A DNA stretch of 64,000 bases from Escarpia spicata. Lineage: Eukaryota > Annelida > Polychaeta > Sabellida > Siboglinidae. The translations under genes were made by a program, and so were the position numbers. The stretch covers positions 10,518,229 to 10,582,228 of the forward strand of contig OZ023212.1 of the NCBI GenBank assembly GCA_963995525.1, read 5' to 3'. The notes beneath the pieces are model-generated. The model saw only the letters and a program-made list of their open reading frames with translations. It was not told the origin of the DNA and ran no database searches. This document shows, piece after piece, positions 56,041-64,000 of the stretch (its first letter is position 1; every line of letters starts with the position of its first letter).

Positions 56041-57022
56041 AAGAGTGGTTTGAAATCTACGTAAATCTATGATCTAGTTGCTACCATATATCCGTATAGT
56101 GTGCAGATATAATTGTTCATCTTTTGCGCCATTTGTATCTTTGTGTGTGTTTATATTGTAATAGTCAATAATAACTAACATTGTACTATTATGTAACATC
56201 TGCCATATTCCATGTGTTGTAAGTAAATAATTCTTAGGAGTATACAAATACAAGAGTTTCTTCAGTATACCCTTTTTCTGACATACTCATTCTGATATAC
56301 CATAAACACTGTATGTATTGTTCTTTTGTTGGAAAAAATAAACATTTACTTATTTACTTACATATCATGTACAAACAAGGTTATATAGTGCTATATTATT
56401 AATTGACATATTGAGCACTTTTAAACGTATTCATCCTGGGCTGAACTGGAACTAAGCAGACGACATGAATATGTGTTACAACACAAATTAAGCTGTTTTC
56501 GGTAGATAAATTATACAGAAGAAGCAGCTATATTATACATAATATTGAGTATAACTGATTTTTGTTCTCCAAAATTTAGTAGTGTGATAAGTGATACGCC
56601 TGAGTATTTGCGATGGTATACTTACTCTGCGTACCATTTAGCTATGTGAGATATTTCAAACCGTTGCTAGGGGTCTATGTGTTTATTGCATCTTTCATTG
56701 CACCATACATTAATAAAGTTACACTGCAAACAAATGTTGACTTGTGCCGTTTATACAGCATGTGACATCCTTTCACCGTATTACATTAGTCCATTTTTGT
56801 CGCATCGCATAGGCATACTATTCTCGTTTATACACACAATTCACGGCACTTCGCACCAGCGGCAGCGCCATCGACACCGCACGAGATAGCGCTGGAAAAG
56901 CGCAAGATATGGTGCTGGAGCGAAGTTAGACGTTCGAAGATCGAACATAAAATGGTGATTAAATGTGTGTTTTTATGAACAACATTTTCACTAACTAACG
57001 ACTTAAAACTCTAAAAACAACG

Positions 57023-57164
57023 CGGGCCGAATTCACCAGAAAGTTGGGCCGAGTTCACTTAGCAGATATAACATGGGCCGAATTCACCACCCCATTCACG
57101 CCATTATAAAGTGGGCCGAATTCACCAGAAAGTTGGGCCGAATTCACCGTGGGCCGAATTCACC
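57023..57164. repeat. Right array of GTGGGCCGAATTCACC motifs
   Basis: About six copies in inverted orientation relative to 52703-52830, including one variant (CCGAGTTCAC). Confidence 0.9.
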
Positions 57165-57192
57165 AACACCCGGCCATAGCCATAGGCCATAG

Positions 57193-58140
57193 CCAGCTAG
57201 GGACTAGTGTAGCCTGTAGATATATAATTAACATTTTTAGATATATACATCAAGTCTACACTAATGTATGTAATGCCTAATGGCAATGCCAATGATTTAA
57301 ATAACTATTTTGATTCATAATAACAATATTAACAATTTAGTTGTATGTTTGTTAATGTTACTAATCCTGATAATAGTGATATATATAAAGGTAGATTACT
57401 GTCACAGTACTAGACCTACTTATTAAAAAATTATATGGTTACCGGCTACTGCCGATAATGGGAACCGGTGGCCAAGTGATAAAGCACCGGTCGAGTGGAC
57501 TGGAGTCGAATCCAATTATCGGCCAGTTTAAAAAAAATTGGGAAGTTTTGTTCTCTTGGAAAATACATTAGGCCATTGGTCCCTTCTAACTGTTATCTGC
57601 CAGAGGAAGATAAATGAGCTAATTTGAGTCCATCCTGTAGTGGACTTACTACCTGTTGGGCATGTAGATGAGGATATTATGAAATAAAACCACAGTGCAA
57701 CATTGTAATAGGATTTTGCTGAATAATAAGTATTTGTCAAAATGTTCAATTTTTTTAGATTTATGGTTTATAATATAAGCCACACACATATTCTATTTTT
57801 ATTGTGTTCTGTTCTATTTTTTTCAGGTTGGTGTCATCACTGATGTCCAAAAGCAAGATTTGTCCATTCTGACAGCACTGATACCAATATAAGTGGTATA
57901 GTGTTTGTGTGTATGCATTCTGAATTATTGAATATTACGATAACATACACTGTACAATTATACTGTATATTGCAATACAGAACTTGGAATCAATTTATTT
58001 TACCAATAAATATGGTACATGTGTAAGGTTTCAGGGCAAAGCACAATAGTGTAAATATCATCTTAAAATTGACATGATATTGAATATCTCAATACTACAA
58101 AATCACAATGACCGATATCTAGACCCAAACTATTTTTTTT
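57193..58140. other. No protein gene recognised
   Basis: AT-rich sequence; apart from the tRNA-like unit at 57451-57523 nothing was identified. Confidence 0.4.
57451..57523 (+). ncRNA. tRNA-like sequence (SINE head or tRNA relic)
   Basis: A 73-nt unit with a 9-bp terminal pairing (GCCGATAAT/ATTATCGGC), a D-arm-like GGTG...CACC around GGCCAAGTGATAAAG, and a B-box-like GGAGTCGAATCC. The anticodon arm is too short for a normal tRNA (GGTC GAGTG GACT). Probably a tRNA-derived SINE or degenerate tRNA. Confidence 0.4.
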
Positions 58141-58299
58141 TACAGTAGAACCTGTCTTGGATAACCACCTGCTTTCTCGGTTCCTCTTGAAATTTACCAT
58201 ATTTTCAATGTTTATTGACCTGTCATGGGCGACCACCCGTCTTGAAAGACCACTTTTGCTAGGCTGAAGTGGCGGTCACTCAAGACAGGTTCTACTGTA
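58141..58299. mobile_element. 159-bp mariner-type MITE
   Basis: Perfect 19-bp terminal inverted repeats TACAGTAGAACCTGTCTTG and its complement, starting and ending in TA. Internal GACCACCCGTCTTGAAAGAC resembles a subterminal repeat. Confidence 0.85.
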
Positions 58300-58788
58300 C
58301 ATTTCAATTCTGCAATTTTACCTAGGCAAATATGTCACCAGAGCTGCATGACGTTTATTGTATTTTACCTTTAAACCCTTCCTATATATACTATTGTTAT
58401 GCACTGGTAATAATGCATGAGTGTATAAATACAGTGTGGTATGCCACGTTCCAAGTAATGGAAGAAAATCATTCAACCATGCCAATTATGTTCAGTCAGA
58501 ATGTCTGACCCAACAACAGTTTCCAATCTAACATTCTAGAAGTGTTGAGAAACAGCCCATCTTGCTTAGAGTTTTCTTTGCTCTCTTTGTCAATATCAAA
58601 TGGAATACCATGTTGTACCTGTTTCAAATTACCGTGGTAGTATACCAGCGGATATGGGTCAAATTCATTGACATGTATTTAAATACAAATAATCTTGAAG
58701 GATTAAAATATGATAAAATGCAATCTTTGGTGTTTGTACCATGTATGAAAATGGTAGTATACCCGAGTACAGTGTATATCAAGTCACT
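58300..58788. other. No gene recognised
   Basis: Between two MITEs; a 101-codon plus ORF (58562-58867) runs into the second MITE and is not supported. Confidence 0.4.
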
Positions 58789-59058
58789 GGCATTGGAACA
58801 GGGAAGGGGGTGTTCCAAAAAAAACCACCTTGAGGTTCTCCAGACAACTCGATCTGCACCCCCTTGAGGCTCGCTGAAAAAAAACACCCTAAGGCACTCT
58901 GAAAACCTAAATAAGCACCCCCATTCCGCAATATTTAGGGGTAGTCCTATCTCCAGCCCCCATACACCACAAACTGCACACCCCTTATTAAATGTTGGGG
59001 AGCTAAGCTCCTAATCAACAAATATTAGGGACTAAGCCCCCTGGCAGGTTCCAATGCC
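58789..59058. mobile_element. 270-bp MITE
   Basis: Terminal inverted repeats GGCATTGGAAC (58789-58799) and its complement (59048-59058), followed inward by G-rich/C-rich tracts. Non-coding. Confidence 0.6.
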
Positions 59059-59559
59059 TATGTAAATAAAACAAGTATTACAATATTTAATTTGTTTCCT
59101 ACATGGGTGTTGATTGATGTGTATTTTAGCAGTAATATATTTTATGTTTCCAACAATATTTTTCTTGCTACCCCTGTTGTGAATGTCATTGTGACATGTA
59201 GTCTGTGCTATTTCAGATAATGGCTCATTACTGTTCACAAGTATTTAAGGATTAATTTCTTGACATGTATGCTCAGTAGTCTATTTGTTGTATTTATCAT
59301 ATACTTAATTGTTCATATTGTATTATAATGTATACATAAGGATTTGATAAATGATTTATGCCATTATTAGCATTGCTTGCATTTATGTACATATATGCTC
59401 AATAGACTTTATTTTGTATTTGTATTATTTGGTCATTCAATATGCTTGGATATTACTGTAGATTGCCTGTATGATTAATGTATTTGAATATATAATATAA
59501 TACAAATATTTGAAGATTAACGTGCACCTCTGTTAATGAGTATGTCATACAGAATATTT

Positions 59560-60480
59560 TCTACAGGATATATTCTGTAGGATATATCCTACAGGAAATA
59601 GCCTATAGGAAATATTCCATAAAAAATACTATAGGATATTTTCTATAGACAAATTTCTATAGGATATTCTGTAAAAAAACTTTATAAAATGTTGTGTAGT
59701 TTAATATTATAGAAAATTTCCTATGGTTTTCTATAGAAAACTGTGCAAAAATCCTGTAGTTTTCTATAGAAAATTTCCTATAGTTTTCGATAGAAAACTA
59801 TGCGCAAAAATCCTGTAGTTTTCTATAGAAAATCTATAGGTTTTTTTTGCTAAGGGTCTCTCTCTCTCTCTCTCTTTATTTTTTGCATGGGGAATCTGTA
59901 TATCAGTAAAATTGTGAAAATAGAAAACTGCAAAAATCCTGTGGTTTTCTATAGAAAACTGCACAAAAATCCTGTCGTTTTCTATAGAAAATTTCCTATG
60001 GTTTCCTATAGAAAACTGCGCAAAAATCCTGTAGTTTTCTATAGAAAATTTCCTATAGTTTTCTATAGAAAACTGCGCAAAAATCCTGTAGTTTTCTATA
60101 GAAAATTTCCTATAGTTTTCTATAGAAAACTGCGCAAAAATCCTGTAGTTTTCTATAGAAAATTTCCTATAGTTTTCTATAGAAAACTGCGCAAAAATCC
60201 TGTAGTTTTCTATAGAAAATTTCCTATAGTTTTCTATAGAAAACTGCGCAAAAATCCTGTAGTTTTCTATAGAAAATTTCCTATAGTTTTCTATAGAAAA
60301 TTTCCTATAGTTTTCTATAGAAAACAGCGCAAAAATCCTGTAGTTTTCTATAGAAAATTTCCTATAGTTTTCTATAGAAAACTGCGCAAAAATCCTGTAG
60401 TTTTCTATAGAAAATTTCCTATAGTTTTCTATAGAAAACTATGCGCAAAAATCCTGTAGTTTTCTATAGAAAATCTATAG
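59560..60480. repeat. 57-bp palindrome-rich satellite-like array
   Basis: The core array (about 59750-60480) repeats a 57-bp unit containing two perfect 14-bp palindromes TTTTCTATAGAAAA separated by TTTCCTATAG, plus CTGCGCAAAAATCCTGTAG. To the left it decays into shorter CTATAGGAAA-type motifs. The unit is a multiple of 3 without plus-strand stops, producing a 190-codon ORF of a 19-residue repeat (NPVVFYRKFPIVFYRKLRK). This is judged a by-product of the repeat. Confidence 0.93.
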
Positions 60481-60500
60481 TTTTTTTTGCTAAGGGTCTC

Positions 60501-60533
<33 letters not shown>

Positions 60534-60575
60534 TTATTTTTTGCATGGGGAATCTGTATATCAGTAAAATTGTGC
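59848..60575. repeat. Direct repeats bracketing the 57-bp array
   Basis: A block of about 70 bp, GCTAAGGGTCTCTCTC...TTTTTTGCATGGGGAATC then TGTATATCAGTAAAATTGTG, occurs at 59850-59916 and, with a longer CT run, at 60490-60574 (offset about 640). Confidence 0.9.
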
Positions 60576-61261
60576 ATGGAGGATCTCAACGTTCCAATAC
60601 TTATTGATAGGATGCTCAATTTAACCTTACATAAACATACACATTCAAAATACTAACAACTTTAGAATTATTATATATTTAGATATCCATTCTCACAAAA
60701 ATATTATTTAAATAATGTCGTGTTCAAAGATGTAGTTAGATTATATATTAGATTACTCCAAAATGGCCGCTTTTGCGTCAGCGCAATCCTGAAGAAATGG
60801 GCGGTAATTTCAAAGCGACATTGGCGCAAAGTGTGCCATCCGATTTGCATGAAACTTTCAGGGTGTTTTTACTAAATACACATCTAGCTACTACCCAAAT
60901 TTCAGAAAACTTAATTAAACCACAACAAAGATATAATTATCGGAACATATGGCATATTCACTCGTCATAAACAAAAATAAATAACTCGCCTAAAATGTTG
61001 AAATTTCTACGATGGCGTTCTCCATTATCTTGGCTCCGTGAAAAAATGTGGCATCCCCGTAATACGATGAACACGAAGCTCATAACAGGAGATTCCCTGG
61101 GCCTCCCCTCATGAGCAGAAAAATATGGTGTGTACAAGCGGCAACCGACCTACCGACGCGTCCCTAGCGGATTCGCAGACTCCTACTTCAGTACAACTCC
61201 AATTTCGCGCTGTCGGAACATATGTCATTCATGACATCAGAAGACGAGGGGAGAGAGGGGG
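60576..61261. other. No gene recognised
   Basis: AT-rich, then mixed sequence up to a purine tract GAGGGGAGAGAGGGGG (about 61246-61261) immediately before the putative LTR. Confidence 0.4.
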
Positions 61262-61520
61262 TGTGCTGTTAAATTTGTTTTCGTCACCGTAACTTCAGCT
61301 TCTTTTAATGTAAACGGAGGCACATTTCAAAGGTCTAGATGGCACGTACGTACGGAGTTAACGGGGCCACTGTGACACACTGCAATTGTGCTATGTAGTA
61401 TCATGACGCTATGCCTATTACGTTCTATCATGATTGTCGTTTTATTAACCAATGACGTTCCTCCTTGTATTCTTCCCGATAATAAAAGATGTCGAATTCA
61501 TACAAAGCGTGCCTGTGACA
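61262..61520 (+). repeat. Putative 5' LTR
   Basis: The right end is fixed by the primer site; the left end (TGTGCTGTTAAATTTG) is a guess because the 3' LTR is outside the window. Confidence 0.4.
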
Positions 61521-61599
61521 TGGTGTCAGAAATATAAACAACTACGCCTACTCAAGTAAGTTGTACTTTTGCGCACAAATGCCGCACTAGTCTATAACT

Positions 61600-62165
61600 A
61601 TGGAATCGCTACGAAGGCCCGATGGCGATACTATGCGTTTTGACGCGGCCAATCTAGCGGTAACTTGGCGAAGATGGAAAGCAAATTTCAATGTGTACCG
61701 ACAAGCTGCGGAACTGAGCGATAAAGCAGCCGTTACGCAAGTCGCAATTCTACTGCACAGCATGGGGTTCGACGCGGTTGAAATTCATGAAACGTTCACG
61801 TATGGTACAGATGAAGACAAAACTGACATTGAAGTTGTGTTACGAAAATTCGACGACTATTGCATTCCACGCGAGAATAGCGTCTACGAGCGATACAAAT
61901 TCTGGAGCAGAGACCAGAAAGAGGGCGAGAGCATTGATCAGTGGGTCACTGATTTGCGTCGACTTGCAATTTTGGAGATCAACAGGAGCTGTTGCTTAGA
62001 GACAAAATGGTGTTCGGCGTGCGTGACGAACGCATAAAAGAACGATTACTCAGGGAAACTGACCTAACTCTTGGTAAGGCACTGTCCATATGCAGAGCTT
62101 CCGAAGTTAGCAAGGCACAGTTACAAACGATGTCAACGAGTGGCAACCCTGAAACAATTAAGTAC
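61600..62165 (+). pseudogene. gag: gag region of the second Ty3 element
   Basis: ATG at 61600, then RWKANFNVYRQAAELSDKAA and FKFWSRDQ-like context (YERYKFWSRDQKEGESIDQW), typical of Mag/K02A2.6-like Gag. About 61971-62165 continues in another frame (RDKMVFGVRDERIKERLL), and a second shift returns to the starting frame: two compensating indels about 190 bp apart. Confidence 0.82.
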
Positions 62166-63480
62166 TGAAGTTCACGTCATCAAACGCCGACAAGCTGACA
62201 AATATAAAGCTAAAGAGAGCACCAAACTGATACGCGATTGCAAGTACTGTGGGCGAACGCACGAAGCAAAGAAATGTCCCGCGTTTGGAAAAGTCTGCAG
62301 TCAATGCCAGCGACGCAACCATTTCGCAGCGGTTTGCAAGTCAAAAGTGGTGCGAGCAATAGACTGCGATGTTCGTGACGTCGAAAACGAACTGTTCATT
62401 GGTTCGTTCTTCATTGGTGACATTCCAGACAAGTGGCAGGCAGACGTATCATTTAATGATACACGCATTCGTTTCAAACTTGACACCGGTGCTCAGGTAA
62501 ACGTGCTGCCATATCAAGTGTACTCAAAGTTTGCGAGCAGCGTTCCAATGAAACCGACAAGCTGTGTTCTAACGGCATTTGGAAACTCCAAGGTACTGCC
62601 TGTGGGTACAGTCGTGCTAACCCACACGAGCGGTGATGAACGACATGCGGTTTCATTCTACATCGTCGACGATATCAAGTCAGCAATACTTGGACACGAC
62701 GCATGCGAACGCTTGAAGCTGGTGTCCCGCCACAACATCGATGAAGTGAAAACGAATGAGAAGGGCAAGCTCACCAAAGAAGATCTGCTAAGCGAATACC
62801 CAGCAGTGTTCAACGGCACAGGCATGTTTGCCAAAGAATATCACATCGAGACAACGAGTGAAGCCAGGCCGTGCATCCAGCCGCAACGCAGAATCCCATA
62901 CACACGTCACGATAAACTGAAACAGACACTTGATGACTTGAAGCAGAGAGAAATTGTCGATGACGTCGATCGTCCTACGGATTGGGTCAGCAACCTCGTT
63001 ATAACGGAGAAAAAAAACGGGTCGATGCGTGTGTGCTTAGATCCGAAGCCTCTCAATACAGCCATCAAGAGAGAGCATTATGAAATGCCAACAGTCGCTG
63101 ACGTCCAGGCCAAACTGGCTGGGAAGAAGATATTCACTGTGCTTGACCTCAAGGATGGGTTTTGGCAAGTGCGTTTGAGTGACGAATCATCATATCTCAC
63201 AGCGTTCAACACACCGTGGGGTAGAATGCGCTTCCTAAGAATGCCGTTTGGCATATGCTCAGCCAGCGAAGTCATGCAGAAGCGGAACATGGAGACGTTT
63301 GGTGACATCCACAATGTGCATATTATCGGCGATGACATGATTATCGCAGCTGTCGACAACGAAGAGCACGACGCGATCATCCGACTGGTAATGGAACGTG
63401 CGCAGGCAAGTCACGTGACATTCAACAAATCGAAGATACAATACAAGGTAAACCAGGTGAAGTACATGGGTCACATCCAG
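62166..63480 (+). CDS. pol: pol: zinc knuckles, protease and RT fingers/palm
   Basis: Open frame with two zinc knuckles, CKYCGRTHEAKKC (C-x2-C-x3-H-x4-C) and CSQCQRRNHFAAVC (C-x2-C-x4-H-x4-C). The protease active site is KLDTGAQVNVLP. The RT has VLDLKDGFWQVRL, RMPFGICSASE and a catalytic IGDD at about 63325-63336, where F/Y/V-x-DD is usual; the Asp pair is retained. The frame fails at about 63480 (stop at 63508-63510). Confidence 0.9.
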
Positions 63481-63484
63481 ATGG

Positions 63485-64000
63485 TTTCAAACCCGACATC
63501 GACAAAGTGAAAGCCATATTTGAGATGCCTCGACCTGAAGACAAGACTTCACTGAGACGGTTCCTTGGAATGGTGAAATTCCTGTCGCAATTCATCCGGA
63601 ACGAGTCTGACATTACAGCGCCACTCCGATCGTTATTGGCAACGGACGTCGAGTGGGCGTGGCATCCGGAACATGACGCAGCCATCGAGAGACTCAAAAC
63701 AATATTGACCAGTGAACCAGTGCTGCGATATTATGATGTCACGAAGCCCGTCAAAATACAGAGTGACGCATCGCAACGAGGCCTTGGCGCTGCATTGATC
63801 CAAGAGCGGCAGCCAGTGGCATACTCATCACGGGCAATGACATCCGCTGAGTGCAACTATGCTCAGATTGAGAAAGAACTTTTGAGTATAATCTACGCGT
63901 GCGAAAAATATCACCAATACATCTACGGAAAGGTGGTGGAGGTCGAGACAGATCATCGACCTCTGGAAGCAATTCTGAAGAAGCCGATCGCACGGGCATC
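63485..64000 (+). pseudogene. pol: pol continuation: RT thumb and RNase H (shifted frame)
   Basis: After a frameshift the sequence continues GFKPDIDKVKAIFEMPRPED, LRRFLGMVKFLSQFIRN, then RNase H with IQSDASQRGLGAAL, YAQIEKELLSIIYACEKYH and ETDHRPLEAI up to the window edge. Integrase would follow beyond position 64000. Confidence 0.9.

Larger units (their letters stand above)
52684..57192. mobile_element. Unidentified 4.5-kb inverted-repeat-bounded unit
   Basis: Left end 52703-52830 holds about seven copies of GGTGAATTCGGCCCAC. Right end 57023-57164 holds about six copies of its reverse complement. The outermost 31 bp (52703-52733, 57134-57164) are perfectly inverted. CATAGGCCATAG stands in direct orientation just outside both ends (52684-52695, 57181-57192) and may be a target duplication. 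A second motif array, CAAAACGGCGACA, follows only at the left (52851-52985). The interior is AT-rich except for a CpG-rich ORF cassette at 54.5-55.8 kb. No transposase, polymerase or recombinase motif was found. It is probably a non-autonomous or novel DNA transposon, or an integrated element of other origin. Confidence 0.5.
61262..64000 (+). mobile_element. Second Ty3/gypsy element, 5' part, cut by window end
   Basis: The putative 5' LTR ends at 61520 (TGTGACA) with AATAAA about 40 bp before its end, followed by a tRNA-primer-like TGGTGTCAGAA at 61521. Gag begins at ATG 61600, then come zinc knuckles, protease, RT and RNase H up to the window edge. Frame changes near 61970, 62165 and 63480 show it is no longer intact. 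It differs from the 19-kb element in primer site, protease context and RT motif, so it is a separate lineage. Confidence 0.9.

Noticed and set aside
59887..60459. 190-codon ORF of a 19-residue repeat
   Set aside because: The 57-bp palindromic array is a multiple of three without stops; no non-repeat protein domain is attached.
61240..61261. Purine tract before the second Ty3 element's LTR as evidence of tandem elements
   Set aside because: No coding remnant of a preceding element was found between 60.6 and 61.25 kb; the tract may be chance and the LTR start is uncertain.

Overview
This window is animal nuclear DNA. It has small phase-consistent exons with GT/AG introns, two mitochondrial-protein genes built like their vertebrate orthologues, an AT-rich background with CpG-rich promoters, and dense LINE, Ty3/gypsy, DIRS-like and MITE content. 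The repeat style suits a marine invertebrate such as a mollusc or other lophotrochozoan, but I cannot name a species.

Two host genes can be reconstructed, both on the minus strand. GCAT (glycine C-acetyltransferase, the second step of mitochondrial threonine-to-glycine conversion) runs from 12843 down to 2165 in ten exons; its last exon lies beyond position 1. GTPBP6 (mitochondrial HflX-type GTPase of ribosome recycling) runs from 45922 down to 30262 in eleven coding exons, whose phases join into an uninterrupted 558-codon frame. They share a compartment, but nothing else in the sequence links them. A third host trace is one laminin-G exon at about 24.25-24.48 kb, disabled by a stop codon and a frameshift.

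Layout: 0-1.1 kb, decayed repetitive protein; 2.2-13.1 kb, GCAT and its CpG-rich promoter, with LINE scraps, a MITE and an 11-bp minisatellite in introns; 13.5-15.0 kb, LINE; 15.3-17.3 kb, DIRS/Ngaro-like tyrosine-recombinase element with identical split direct repeats; 17.4-18.4 kb, 3' end of a Ty3/gypsy element; 19.0-23.1 kb, a nearly complete Ty3/gypsy element with 200-bp LTRs, a CATAT target duplication and a fold-back primer-site signal; 24.2-25.7 kb, laminin-G pseudo-exon, SINE and LINE; 28.4-30.2 kb, minisatellite and a CpG-rich ORF; 30.2-45.9 kb, GTPBP6 with several non-autonomous elements and a 24-bp minisatellite in introns; 46-52.6 kb, mostly unrecognised sequence with one TIR repeat and a long CT microsatellite; 52.68-57.19 kb, an unidentified 4.5-kb inverted-repeat-bounded unit with a CpG-rich divergent ORF cassette; 58-59 kb, two MITEs; 59.56-60.58 kb, a palindrome-rich 57-bp array; 61.3-64.0 kb, the 5' part of a second Ty3/gypsy element cut by the window end.

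The most unusual items are the 4.5-kb unit, the 26-bp complementarity across the U5/primer-site junction of the first Ty3 element, the split-repeat tyrosine-recombinase element, and an 854-bp insertion with 16-bp flanking duplications and near-identical terminal direct repeats.
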